Shown: positions 25,994 to 34,558 of the stretch, in pieces
How positions within the stretch are numbered: the stretch's first letter is position 1
How the letters are laid out: each line of letters starts with the position of its first letter
Assembly (NCBI RefSeq): GCF_000513195.1
Contig: NZ_CBVI010000023.1
Span: 62,001-126,000 of the forward strand
Source: Bacteroides timonensis
Lineage (GTDB): Bacteria > Bacteroidota > Bacteroidia > Bacteroidales > Bacteroidaceae
Length of the DNA: 64,000 bases
Direction: 5' to 3'
Position numbers and translations under genes: made by a program
Notes under the pieces: generated by a model
What the model saw: the letters and a program-made list of their open reading frames with translations, nothing else
Databases searched by the model: none
Told to the model about the DNA's origin: nothing

Positions 25994-26269
25994 ATGGAGC
26001 AACTGAAAACTATCAAAGAGCTTATCAATCAAGGAGATGTAGCAGAAGCTATCCGGCAGCTCGATGAATATCTGATCACCGACTCTACCGACCGGGATGA
26101 AGCTTTCTATCTCCTGGGAAATGCCTACCGTAAACAAGGTAACTGGCAACTGGCTTTGAACAACTACCAATATGCTATCGACCTCAATCCCGACAGCCCT
26201 GCCCGTGAAGCCTATCGTATGGCAATGGATATCCTGAATTTCTTCAATAAGGATATGTATAATCAATAA
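25994..26269 (+). CDS. small tetratricopeptide-repeat protein
   Basis: 91 aa with no signal peptide: cytoplasmic. It contains about two TPR units (VAEAIRQLDEYLITDSTDRDEAFYLLGNAYRKQG; NWQLALNNYQYAIDLNPDSP). First gene of the operon, 21 bases before the ferredoxin gene. A role as assembly or docking factor for the oxidoreductase is possible but only from position. Confidence 0.85.
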   Translation: MEQLKTIKELINQGDVAEAIRQLDEYLITDSTDRDEAFYLLGNAYRKQGNWQLALNNYQYAIDLNPDSPAREAYRMAMDILNFFNKDMYNQ

Positions 26270-26290
26270 CATATAAAAGTAACGTAAATT

Positions 26291-26518
26291 ATGGCAAAGA
26301 TTAAAGGAGCAATCGTAGTGGACACCGAACGGTGCAAAGGCTGCAATCTATGCGTGGTAGCCTGTCCTCTGCATGTAATAGCCCTCACCAAAGAGGTGAA
26401 CGTAAAAGGGTATAACTATGCCCACCAAATATTGGAAGATACCTGCAACGGCTGTGCGTCGTGCGCCCAGGTTTGCCCGGACGGATGTATCTCTGTTTTT
26501 AAAGTAAAAGTTGAATAA
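26291..26518 (+). CDS. 2x[4Fe-4S] ferredoxin subunit of a 2-oxoacid:ferredoxin oxidoreductase
   Basis: 75 aa. Two complete CxxCxxCxxxC motifs: Cys15, 18, 21, 25 and Cys52, 55, 58, 62. The paired pattern marks the delta subunit of KOR/VOR-type enzymes, which passes electrons from the thiamine enzyme to free ferredoxin. Alpha, beta and gamma subunits follow in the same operon. Confidence 0.92.
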   Translation: MAKIKGAIVVDTERCKGCNLCVVACPLHVIALTKEVNVKGYNYAHQILEDTCNGCASCAQVCPDGCISVFKVKVE

Positions 26519-26537
26519 ATCTGTAAATCAGTAGAAT

Positions 26538-27623
26538 ATGGCAGAAGAAGTTGTATTAATGAAAGGAAACGAAGCCATCGCCCACGCCGCTATCCGTTGC
26601 GGTGCTGATGGATACTTCGGTTATCCTATTACTCCGCAATCGGAAGTATTGGAAACTCTTGCCGAACTGAAACCCTGGGAAACTACCGGTATGGTAGTAC
26701 TGCAGGCAGAAAGTGAAGTGGCAGCTATTAATATGGTGTACGGCGGTGCCGGAAGTGGAAAAATGGTATTAACCTCATCGTCCAGCCCCGGTGTCAGCCT
26801 GAAACAAGAAGGTATCTCCTACCTGGCAGGTGCCGAATTACCCTGTTTGATTGTAAACGTAATGCGTGGCGGCCCCGGATTGGGAACCATCCAACCCAGT
26901 CAAGCAGACTACTTCCAGACTGTTAAGGGTGGAGGTCACGGTGACTACCGTCTGATTACTTTGGCTCCCGCTTCCGTACAGGAAATGGCTGATTTCGTTG
27001 GATTGGCCTTTGATCTTGCCTTCAAATATCGCAACCCGGCTATCATTCTTGCCGACGGTGTTATCGGTCAGATGATGGAAAAGGTTGTATTGCCTCCGCA
27101 AAAGCCCCGCCGTACAGATGCAGAAGTTATCGAGCAATGCCCGTGGGCTACTACCGGCAGAGTAAACGGACGTAAGCCCAATATCATTACTTCTCTGGAA
27201 TTGAAACCGGAAGAGATGGAAAAGAATAACATCCGCTTCCAGGCTAAATACAAACTGATTGAAGAAAACGAAGTACGTTTCGAAGAAATCAATTGTAAAG
27301 ATGCCGATTACCTGATTATCGCCTTCGGTTCTATGGCCCGTATCGGACAAAAAGCAATGGAACTTGCACGCGAAGAAGGTATCAAAGTCGGTATACTGCG
27401 CCCCATTACCCTTTGGCCCTTCCCCACAAAGGCCATTGCAGCCTATGCTGAAAAAGTGAAAGGCATGCTGGTTACCGAATTGAATGCGGGACAGATGGTT
27501 GAAGATGTACGCCTCGCTGTGAATGGTAAAGTAAAAGTAGAACACTTCGGGCGTCTCGGCGGTATCGTACCCGATCCGGAAGAGATTGTAAGTGCACTGA
27601 AAGAAAAATTAATCGAGAAATGA
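26538..27623 (+). CDS. vorB: 2-oxoacid:ferredoxin oxidoreductase, alpha subunit (VorB/KorA type)
   Basis: 361 aa. It oxidatively decarboxylates 2-oxoacids (branched-chain keto acids or 2-oxoglutarate) to acyl-CoA, with the beta and gamma subunits. Family sequence: LMKGNEAIAHAAIRCGADGYFGYPITPQSE (about 7-36), the TSSSSPGVSLKQEGISYLAGAELP block (about 85), NVMRGGPGLGTIQPSQADYF, and a transketolase C-terminal-like domain (IAFGSMARIGQKAMELAREEGIKVGILRPITLWPFP, about 258-295). The first-listed substrate follows usual annotation of this gene order in Bacteroides; sequence alone does not separate VOR from KOR. Confidence 0.9.
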   Translation: MAEEVVLMKGNEAIAHAAIRCGADGYFGYPITPQSEVLETLAELKPWETTGMVVLQAESEVAAINMVYGGAGSGKMVLTSSSSPGVSLKQEGISYLAGAELPCLIVNVMRGGPGLGTIQPSQADYFQTVKGGGHGDYRLITLAPASVQEMADFVGLAFDLAFKYRNPAIILADGVIGQMMEKVVLPPQKPRRTDAEVIEQCPWATTGRVNGRKPNIITSLELKPEEMEKNNIRFQAKYKLIEENEVRFEEINCKDADYLIIAFGSMARIGQKAMELAREEGIKVGILRPITLWPFPTKAIAAYAEKVKGMLVTELNAGQMVEDVRLAVNGKVKVEHFGRLGGIVPDPEEIVSALKEKLIEK

Positions 27624-27793
27624 ACCCTGATAAGATAAGAAGCGTATTGAATATACTCTTTATGATACTTGCCTTGGCAGCTATCATCGTATATTTCGTT
27701 GCAAAGGATGACTTCAAACTGTTCATCTATGTTTGTGGCGCAGCAATATTCGTTAAGCTGATGGAGTTTTTTATACGGTTCACCAACAGATAA
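27620..27793 (+). CDS. 57-aa two-helix membrane protein inside the oxidoreductase operon
   Basis: ATG at 27620 overlaps the stop of the alpha-subunit gene (ATGA), and the TAA at 27791-27793 precedes the beta-subunit start. Translation gives MNPDKIRSVLN, a first hydrophobic helix (ILFMILALAAIIVYFVA, about 12-28), a short KDDFK turn, a second helix (LFIYVCGAAIFVKLMEFF, about 34-52) and an RFTNR end. It is too short for many gene finders. The four-base overlap and membership of a tight operon support a real gene. It could anchor the soluble complex to the inner membrane; that is inference. Confidence 0.82.
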   Translation: MNPDKIRSVLNILFMILALAAIIVYFVAKDDFKLFIYVCGAAIFVKLMEFFIRFTNR

Positions 27794-27805
27794 GGAGAAG
27801 TGATT

Positions 27806-28567
27806 ATGACAAAAGAAGATATTATCAAGCCTGAGAATCTGGTTTATAAGAAACCGACTCTGATGAACGATAATCCCATGCACTACTGTCCGGGATGCAG
27901 CCACGGTGTGGTACACAAGCTGATAGCCGAAGTAATCGAAGAAATGGGCATGGAAGACAAAGCAGTAGGTATCTCCCCCGTGGGATGTGCCGTGTTTATC
28001 TATAACTATCTGGATATTGACTGGCAGGAAGCTGCACACGGACGTGCACCCGCTCTTGCCACTGCAATCAAGCGCCTGTGGCCGGACAGACTGGTATTCA
28101 CTTACCAGGGAGACGGTGACCTGGCATGTATCGGTACGGCAGAAACAATCCATGCACTGAACCGCGGTGAGAACATTACTATCATCTTCATCAACAACGC
28201 CATTTATGGTATGACGGGTGGACAGATGGCTCCTACTACCCTGGTCGGCATGAAGACTTCTACCAGTCCTTACGGACGTGATGTTCATTTGCACGGTTAT
28301 CCGCTGAAGATGGCAGATATCGCCGCACAACTGGAAGGAACCGCTTACGTTACCCGCCAGAGTGTACAAACAGTCGGTGCTATCCGCAAAGCAAAAAAAG
28401 CCATCCGCAAAGCATTCGAGAACTCCATGGCAGGCAAAGGCTCCAACCTGGTAGAAATCGTTTCCACTTGTAACTCCGGTTGGAAACAGACACCTGCGCA
28501 ATCTAACAAATGGATGGAAGAGCACATGTTCCCGTTCTATCCGCTGGGTGACTTGAAAGATAAATAA
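27806..28567 (+). CDS. 2-oxoacid:ferredoxin oxidoreductase, beta subunit (thiamine diphosphate-binding)
   Basis: 253 aa from the ATG at 27806. A GTG at 27800 is in frame, but an AAGGAG ribosome site at 27792-27797 sits 8 bases before the ATG and only 2 before the GTG. Key sequence: HYCPGCSHGVVHKLIAEVIEE (iron-sulphur/CoA region, about 26-46), GISPVGCAVFIYNYLDID, HGRAPALATAIKRLWPD, and the TPP motif GDGDLACIGTAETIHALNRGENITIIFINNAIYGMTGGQ (about 105-142). It carries the thiamine cofactor of the complex. Confidence 0.93.
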   Translation: MTKEDIIKPENLVYKKPTLMNDNPMHYCPGCSHGVVHKLIAEVIEEMGMEDKAVGISPVGCAVFIYNYLDIDWQEAAHGRAPALATAIKRLWPDRLVFTYQGDGDLACIGTAETIHALNRGENITIIFINNAIYGMTGGQMAPTTLVGMKTSTSPYGRDVHLHGYPLKMADIAAQLEGTAYVTRQSVQTVGAIRKAKKAIRKAFENSMAGKGSNLVEIVSTCNSGWKQTPAQSNKWMEEHMFPFYPLGDLKDK

Positions 28568-28591
28568 TCACATGCTAAAAGACTAAGAACA

Positions 28592-29134
28592 ATGAAAGAA
28601 GAAATCATTATAGCAGGCTTCGGTGGACAAGGCGTATTATCTATGGGAAAGATTTTGGCATACTCGGGACTGATGGAAGATAAGGAAGTGAGCTGGATGC
28701 CCGCTTACGGACCGGAACAACGTGGTGGTACAGCCAACGTTACGGTGATTGTAAGCGATGAGAAAATCTCCTCTCCTATTCTGAGCAAGTATGACGCTGC
28801 CATTATTCTGAACCAGCCCTCACTGGAGAAATTCGAAAGTAAGGTAAAGACGGGCGGTATCCTGATTTACGACGGATATGGTATCATCAACCCGCCGACG
28901 CGTAAGGATATCAAAGTGTATCGTATCGACGCAATGGATGCAGCCAATGAAATGAATAATGCCAAAGCATTCAACATGATTGTGCTGGGTGGATTGCTGA
29001 AACTGAAACCGATGGTTACGCTGGATAGCGTGCTCAGAGGCTTGAAGAAGACATTGCCCGAACGTCATCATCACTTGATACCGATGAATGAAGAAGCGAT
29101 TAAAAAAGGAATGGAATTGATTAAAGAGGTATAA
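28592..29134 (+). CDS. 2-oxoacid:ferredoxin oxidoreductase, gamma subunit
   Basis: 180 aa. Typical start IIAGFGGQGVLSMGKILAYSGLMEDKEVSW, then PAYGPEQRGGTANVTVIVSDEKISSP (about 36-62), both hallmarks of the gamma domain of POR/KOR/VOR enzymes. Last gene of the operon, 24 bases after the beta subunit, with a strong terminator behind it. Confidence 0.93.
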   Translation: MKEEIIIAGFGGQGVLSMGKILAYSGLMEDKEVSWMPAYGPEQRGGTANVTVIVSDEKISSPILSKYDAAIILNQPSLEKFESKVKTGGILIYDGYGIINPPTRKDIKVYRIDAMDAANEMNNAKAFNMIVLGGLLKLKPMVTLDSVLRGLKKTLPERHHHLIPMNEEAIKKGMELIKEV

Positions 29135-29160
29135 TTCCATTGACTCTTACGATAAATCAA

Positions 29161-29200
29161 TAAGCCCTTGCAATAGTTTCTTTTTGCAAGGGCTTATTTT
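29161..29200 (+). terminator. terminator of the oxidoreductase operon
   Basis: TAAGCCCTTGCA (29161-29172) pairs perfectly with TGCAAGGGCTTA (29185-29196), followed by TTTTAT. Confidence 0.92.
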
Positions 29201-29235
29201 ATAAGTTACCATATTTATATCAAAGAAATAAAAAG

Positions 29236-29301
29236 TACGTTTGTAAAAATAGGCAAAAAAGGCTGAATTCCGCAAGCGAATAATTTTTTATTGTATCTTT
29301 G
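29236..29301 (+). promoter_or_regulatory. two candidate promoters for the porin gene
   Basis: Two -7 consensus boxes: TACGTTTG at 29236-29243 and TATCTTTG at 29294-29301. From the second, transcription would begin at about 29308, almost at the ATG (29311), giving a leaderless or near-leaderless mRNA. The first would give a leader of about 60 bases. Neither has a clear -33 TTTG. Confidence 0.6.
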
Positions 29302-29310
29302 CGCCTAATT

Positions 29311-31539
29311 ATGAGACGCATTCTACTGACATATATACTTCTATTCGTATTGGGATTGCTGGCAGCACAGGCACAGCGGCCACTCAATACATTGGATAAC
29401 CGTGACCGCTATGGGAATCAGGTTGACCCGTCAACACAACCAGATAGCCTGGATACCAGCACTGACGTTCAAAGTATTCCGCCTAAACTCTATATGTGGC
29501 AATTAAGTGAGACTCTGGGTAACCGGACCATCGTTCCTGCCGACACTCTTTCCTTGAATTTCCAGAATACAAACCTGGTAGACGGTATGACGGGACAATA
29601 CAATTTCCTGGGTAATCTCGGTTCTCCCCGTCTTTCACGTATATTCTTTGATCGTGAAAGCACCGAACCGACTATTTTTATGACGCCATTCTCCAGTTTC
29701 TTTGTTCGTCCCGATCAGGTATTCTTCACCAACAGTAATGTTCCTTATACAAATCTGACTTATTATAAGGCGGGCAATAAGGTAAACGGTGAAGAGCGAT
29801 TCAAATCTTATTTTTCTGTCAATGTAAACAAACGGTTGGCATTTGGCTTCAATTTCGATTACCTGTACGGACGTGGATACTACTCCAATCAGTCTACTTC
29901 GCACTTCAATGCCGGCATATTCGGAAGTTATATTGGTGAACGCTACCAACTGCAAGCTGTCTACAACAACTTCTTCATGAAGATGAATGAAAACGGCGGT
30001 ATAGCAAATGACGGTTACATTACCCGCCCCGATACAATGGCTGACGGTAAGAAAGAATATGAATCCACCACTATTCCTGTGAAGCTGGAACAGACTTCCA
30101 ACCGTAACAAAGACTTCTATATTTACCTTACGCAACGCTATCGGTTAGGATTCAAGCGGAGAGTATTGAAAGAAGTAGCCCAAAACAATAACGTTAAACA
30201 AAACTTCGCTCCCACGGCAGCATCTACTGCCATGATTCCCGACACCGCCATTACAGACAGCTTAGGTATGGATAGTTTAGGTGCTGACAGTTTAGGCACC
30301 GACAGCCTTTCAGCAGAAAGGCTTGCAATGAGAAAAAGCCTGAGTCTGGATAGCCTTAACAACGCCACCGCCTTGGCAGAAGATACCAACTACGTTGAAG
30401 AATTCGTCCCTGTCACAAGTTTCATTCATACTTTTAAAGTGGAGCGCTCACGCCATCGTTTCCAATCATACAACGAACCGGAGGGTATGTATGAAAACAC
30501 TTACTTCAATAAAAACGGAAGTGTCAGCCGGGACTCCACCACAGCATTCAGCATAAAGAACATCTTTGGCATAGCCCTGTTGGAAGGTTTCAACAAATAT
30601 GCCAAAGCAGGATTAACCGCTTATATCTCTCATAAGTTCAGCCGTTATGACCTGATGAATGCAGATTCCATGACGGTAGACCGCTTTACGGAACAAGAAA
30701 TATTTGTGGGCGGTGAACTTGCCAAACGACAAGGTAAAGTCCTTCACTATTCCATAGATGGTGAAATAGGTATTATGGACAAAGCGCTGGGGCAATTCCG
30801 TGTACATGGTAATATGGATTTGAATTTCCGATTGGGAAAAGATACGGTAAACCTTATCGCACGAGGTTTTGTGACGAATACACTACCATCTTTCTATATG
30901 CGGCATTATCACTCCAACCATTTCTTCTGGGACAATGACAATATGGAGAAAGAATTCCGTACCCGTGTAGAAGGCGAATTAAACATTGACCGCTGGGGTA
31001 CTAATCTTCGTGCCGGTGTAGAAAACATCAAAAACTATACCTATTTCAACCAGAAAGCTGTACCCGAGCAGTATAGCGGTAATATACAAATACTTTCAGC
31101 AACACTGAAACAGAACTTCCGTGCAGGTATTTTCCATTTGGATAACGAAGTAACCTGGCAAAAGTCAAGCAATGAAACAATTCTCCCATTGCCACAACTT
31201 TCACTATACTCCAACTTATACATTCTGACCAAGTTGGCAAAGAAAGTTCTTACAGTGCAATTGGGAGCCGATGTGCGCTATTTCACCAAATACAATGCGC
31301 CGGCCTATACGCCTGCCGTTCAACAATTCCACCTGCAACCGGGAAATGACCAGGTAGAGATAGGTGGTTATCCTATAGTGAACATTTATGCAAACCTGCA
31401 ACTGAAGCGTACGCGGCTATTCGCTATGTACTCTCACGTAAATCAAGGCATGGGTACGCGTAATTCTTTCCTTGTACCACACTACCCCATCAACCCGAGC
31501 CTGCTTAAGCTAGGTGTTTCGTGGAATTTCTACGATTAA
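29311..31539 (+). CDS. putative outer-membrane porin (Porin_10-like)
   Basis: 742 aa from the ATG at 29311. The in-frame TTG at 29299 overlaps the -7 box and is rejected. Signal peptide MRRILLTYILLFVLGLLAAQA. An N-terminal segment (PPKLYMWQLSETLGNRTIVPADTLSLNFQ) and then alternating-strand beta-barrel sequence resemble the Bacteroidetes putative porin family. It ends LLKLGVSWNFYD with a terminal aromatic pair. A periplasmic or loop insert at 315-334 repeats a DSLGx pentapeptide four times. Cargo is unknown. The solute-binding protein gene follows 12 bases later, probably in one operon. Confidence 0.82.
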   Translation: MRRILLTYILLFVLGLLAAQAQRPLNTLDNRDRYGNQVDPSTQPDSLDTSTDVQSIPPKLYMWQLSETLGNRTIVPADTLSLNFQNTNLVDGMTGQYNFLGNLGSPRLSRIFFDRESTEPTIFMTPFSSFFVRPDQVFFTNSNVPYTNLTYYKAGNKVNGEERFKSYFSVNVNKRLAFGFNFDYLYGRGYYSNQSTSHFNAGIFGSYIGERYQLQAVYNNFFMKMNENGGIANDGYITRPDTMADGKKEYESTTIPVKLEQTSNRNKDFYIYLTQRYRLGFKRRVLKEVAQNNNVKQNFAPTAASTAMIPDTAITDSLGMDSLGADSLGTDSLSAERLAMRKSLSLDSLNNATALAEDTNYVEEFVPVTSFIHTFKVERSRHRFQSYNEPEGMYENTYFNKNGSVSRDSTTAFSIKNIFGIALLEGFNKYAKAGLTAYISHKFSRYDLMNADSMTVDRFTEQEIFVGGELAKRQGKVLHYSIDGEIGIMDKALGQFRVHGNMDLNFRLGKDTVNLIARGFVTNTLPSFYMRHYHSNHFFWDNDNMEKEFRTRVEGELNIDRWGTNLRAGVENIKNYTYFNQKAVPEQYSGNIQILSATLKQNFRAGIFHLDNEVTWQKSSNETILPLPQLSLYSNLYILTKLAKKVLTVQLGADVRYFTKYNAPAYTPAVQQFHLQPGNDQVEIGGYPIVNIYANLQLKRTRLFAMYSHVNQGMGTRNSFLVPHYPINPSLLKLGVSWNFYD

Positions 31540-31551
31540 AACTCTTTCCAC

Positions 31552-32388
31552 ATGAAGATCCCGAAAGCCAAGATTCTGAAATACGCTGCTATGGGTATAA
31601 TAGCTGCCTTCATTGCTACCTTCTTTTTTAAAAAGGAGAAGCAGCAAGGGCATCCGCGTGACTATGCAGAAATTGCAGCCGAGAAAATAATCCGTGCTGC
31701 CACAGAATATAACTCCATCAGTTTCTATGTTGACGGAGATACGCTATCGGGCTTTCATTATGAACTGATAGAAGCGTTTGCCCGTGACCATGGCTGGAAA
31801 GCTGCCATCACTCCCGAAATGAGTTTTGACAAACGGCTGGAAGGACTTGCAACAGGCGAGTTCGATGTTATCGCTTATGGTATTCTCGCCACCAGTGAAC
31901 TGAAAGACTCTTTGCTCCTTACTACTCCGATTGTACTTAATAAACAGGTTCTCGTACAGCGCAAAGCCATATCTCCCACTGACTCTCTATTCGTTAAAAG
32001 TCAGTTAGACCTGGCAGGCAAAACCCTGCACGTAGTGAAAGGATCGCCTTCCATCCTCCGTATTCGTAATCTGGGAAACGAAATTGGTGACACTATATAT
32101 ATTAAGGAAATAGATAAATACGGTTCGGAACAGCTGATATCACTTGTAGCTCATGGGGATATAGATTATGCCGTATGCGATGAAAGCATCGCCCGTGCCG
32201 TAGCGGATAGTCTTCCACAGATAGATATCAATACCGATATCAGTTTTACCCAGTTCTATTCCTGGGGAGTCAGCAAACAATCACCTGTTCTATTGGACAG
32301 CCTCAACAGCTGGCTTCAGACTTTTCGGAACAGTGATGAGTTTAAATCTATCTACCGTAAATATTACCGGACTTCAAATAAAAGATAA
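31552..32388 (+). CDS. membrane-anchored periplasmic solute-binding protein (SBP_bac_3-like)
   Basis: 278 aa. An uncleaved-looking N-terminal helix (YAAMGIIAAFIATFFF, about 11-26) is followed by a type-II periplasmic binding fold: SISFYVDGDTLSGFHYELIEAFARDHGW, KRLEGLATGEFDVIAYGILATSELKDSLLLTTPIV, and a C-terminal hinge with YFRKYYR-like end. The layout resembles the N-terminal regulatory domain of MltF, but no lytic transglycosylase domain is present. No ABC permease or ATPase gene lies nearby, so it may sense a ligand rather than feed a transporter. Confidence 0.8.
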   Translation: MKIPKAKILKYAAMGIIAAFIATFFFKKEKQQGHPRDYAEIAAEKIIRAATEYNSISFYVDGDTLSGFHYELIEAFARDHGWKAAITPEMSFDKRLEGLATGEFDVIAYGILATSELKDSLLLTTPIVLNKQVLVQRKAISPTDSLFVKSQLDLAGKTLHVVKGSPSILRIRNLGNEIGDTIYIKEIDKYGSEQLISLVAHGDIDYAVCDESIARAVADSLPQIDINTDISFTQFYSWGVSKQSPVLLDSLNSWLQTFRNSDEFKSIYRKYYRTSNKR

Positions 32389-32411
32389 GTTCCTTTCAAA
32401 CAAGCTTATAC

Positions 32412-32453
32412 AATAAAACCGGAAGTTCCCTGTGCGGAACTTCCGGTTTTATT
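32412..32453. terminator. bidirectional terminator between the porin operon and nadE
   Basis: Arms 32412-32429 and 32436-32453 are perfectly complementary over 18 bases (AATAAAACCGGAAGTTCC), with an A-run on one side and a T-run on the other, so it works for both converging transcripts. Confidence 0.93.
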
Positions 32454-32492
32454 CTTTTCCATTCCTAGTTTCATGCCTTGAAACTAATTGCA

Positions 32493-34421
32493 TCAAGCAA
32501 GGCTCTCTACTTCCCGAAGCCACATCTCTGATGATGCATCGCTTGGCATACGCCAATCCCCGCGCGGACTGATAGAAATACTACCTACTTTAGGTCCGTC
32601 CGGCAGACAAGAGCGCTTAAATTGTTGATTGAAAAAGCGACGGAAGAATGTCTGCAACCATTTCTTGATTGTCTCTTCATCATACACGTCCTTAAATGTA
32701 CGCGCTGCAAGGAAGAATATCTTGGAAGGACGGAAACCACAACGAAGGAAATAATACAGGAAGAAATCATGCAGCTCATAAGGACCTACCAGATCTTCCG
32801 TTATCTGTTTGATATTGCCGTTTTCATCTGCCGGAATCAATTCAGGACTAATCGGAGTATCCACAATATCCAGCAACGTCATGCGTGAAGCTTCGTCCAT
32901 ATCATTCTCGGCTACCCATTTCACCAGATATTTAACCAAAGTCTTAGGCACACTTCCATTCACACCATACATGGACATATGATCTCCATTATAAGTAGCC
33001 CAGCCCAATGCCAGTTCCGAAAGATCGCCCGTACCAATTACCATTCCGCAAGTCTGGTTGGCAATATCCATCAATATCTGCGTACGCTCGCGCGCCTGAG
33101 CATTTTCATAAACTACATCATGCACATCGATATCATGGTCTATATCTTTGAAATGCTGAATACAGGCTTCCTTGATGCTGACTTCACGAACAGTGATTCC
33201 CAAAGAATTCATCAGATCTACGGCATTCGTATGCGTGCGGTCTGTTGTTCCAAACCCCGGCATTGTTACACCGATAATATCTTTACGAGACCATCCCAAT
33301 TTATCGAAGGTTTTGACACACACCAGTAATGCCAATGTAGAATCCAACCCACCGGAAATGCCGACTACCGCACTCTTGGCAGCAGTGTGTACCAGACGCT
33401 GAGCCAAACCGGAAACTTGTATGGAGAATATTTCCTCGCAACGCTCGTTCAACTCAACTCCTTGCGGCACAAAAGGATGAGGGTCAAAACTACGCGTCAG
33501 GTTCAGTTCTTTACTATTTACATATTCTGTAGAAACACGTACCGCCTCTCCCGGCGCGCAATGCGCCCGACAAGCGGAAAAAGTTGTATTAACACGACGT
33601 TCCGTGCGCAAATGTTCCACATCTATTTCACTGATAATCATCTGTCCCTCGAAAGAGAAACGCTTGCTGCGAGCTATTAGGCTGCCATTTTCGAAAATCA
33701 GTCCGTTCCCTGCAAACACCACATCCGTAGTAGACTCACCGAACCCACACGAACAGAAAACATAACCGGCAATGCAACGAGCCGACTGCTGGCTGATCAA
33801 AGAACACAAATAGTTGTGCTTACCAATCCCTTCATTATCCGCCGACAGATTAAACAGAATTTCCGCACCTTGCAATGCCAGTGAAGAACTGGGCGGAATA
33901 GGTGCCCATAAATCCTCACAAATTTCAATGCCGAACGTCGTATCCGCAGTTTCGAACAATAAGTCAGTTCCCATTGGAACCACCTGTCCACAAAGGCGTA
34001 CGCTCCTTTCGCTCACATCTACAGCAGATGTAAACCAGCGTTTCTCATAAAATTCCTTGTAGTTGGGGAGGTAAGTCTTGGGCACTACTCCCAACACCTT
34101 TCCTTTTTGAATTACGACTGCGGCATTCAGCAATACTCCGTTCATCGCTATCGGCATGCCAAGTATGGCTATGATATCCAACTGCCTTGTATTACTTACA
34201 ATCTGTATCAATCCCATTTCCGCTTCTTCAAGCAATAATTGCTGGGCAAATAAATCACCGCATGTATATCCCGTCACACACAACTCCGGAAAAGCAATGA
34301 TCTGCACACCTTTCCCCTCGGCTATGATTATTTCCTTTTCAATTTCCCTGGCATTGAACTTACAGTCCGCTACCTTCACACGGGGCACAGCCGCCGCTAC
34401 CTTTACATATCCGTAATTCAT
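32493..34421 (-). CDS. nadE: glutamine-dependent NAD+ synthetase
   Basis: 642 aa from the ATG at 34421 (MNYGYVKVAAAVPRVKVADC). An in-frame start at 34496 lies upstream of the promoter. The N-terminal nitrilase-type glutaminase shows its triad: Glu in IIAFPELCVTGY, Lys in VPKTYLPNYKEFYE, Cys in GIEICEDLWAPIPPSS. The C-terminal synthetase has the PPi-loop GISGGLDSTLALLVC (about 355-370), TGDLSELALGWATYNGDHM, and PISPELIPADENG. It converts nicotinate adenine dinucleotide to NAD+ with glutamine as nitrogen donor. Monocistronic on the minus strand. Confidence 0.96.
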   Translation of the reverse strand: MNYGYVKVAAAVPRVKVADCKFNAREIEKEIIIAEGKGVQIIAFPELCVTGYTCGDLFAQQLLLEEAEMGLIQIVSNTRQLDIIAILGMPIAMNGVLLNAAVVIQKGKVLGVVPKTYLPNYKEFYEKRWFTSAVDVSERSVRLCGQVVPMGTDLLFETADTTFGIEICEDLWAPIPPSSSLALQGAEILFNLSADNEGIGKHNYLCSLISQQSARCIAGYVFCSCGFGESTTDVVFAGNGLIFENGSLIARSKRFSFEGQMIISEIDVEHLRTERRVNTTFSACRAHCAPGEAVRVSTEYVNSKELNLTRSFDPHPFVPQGVELNERCEEIFSIQVSGLAQRLVHTAAKSAVVGISGGLDSTLALLVCVKTFDKLGWSRKDIIGVTMPGFGTTDRTHTNAVDLMNSLGITVREVSIKEACIQHFKDIDHDIDVHDVVYENAQARERTQILMDIANQTCGMVIGTGDLSELALGWATYNGDHMSMYGVNGSVPKTLVKYLVKWVAENDMDEASRMTLLDIVDTPISPELIPADENGNIKQITEDLVGPYELHDFFLYYFLRCGFRPSKIFFLAARTFKDVYDEETIKKWLQTFFRRFFNQQFKRSCLPDGPKVGSISISPRGDWRMPSDASSEMWLREVESLA

Positions 34422-34447
34422 AAGGATGTCATTTAAAAATATGGCGG

Positions 34448-34479
34448 CAAAAATACGGTTATTTATCCATAAACACAAA
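34448..34479 (-). promoter_or_regulatory. nadE promoter
   Basis: On the minus strand, TTTG (34479-34476), 20 bases, then TATTTTTG (34455-34448). Both boxes match the Bacteroides consensus. The start near 34441 gives a leader of about 20 bases. Confidence 0.8.
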
Positions 34480-34558
34480 ATAATCACTTCATTCACCTCA
34501 GATATCCAAGATTATTTGTACTTTTAGCAACATTTTTAAAGCACGCCATACAAAACTC

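Noticed and set aside
27443..28525. 360-aa open frame antisense to the oxidoreductase genes
   Set aside because: It spans three genes of a tight plus-strand operon and has no domain signal.
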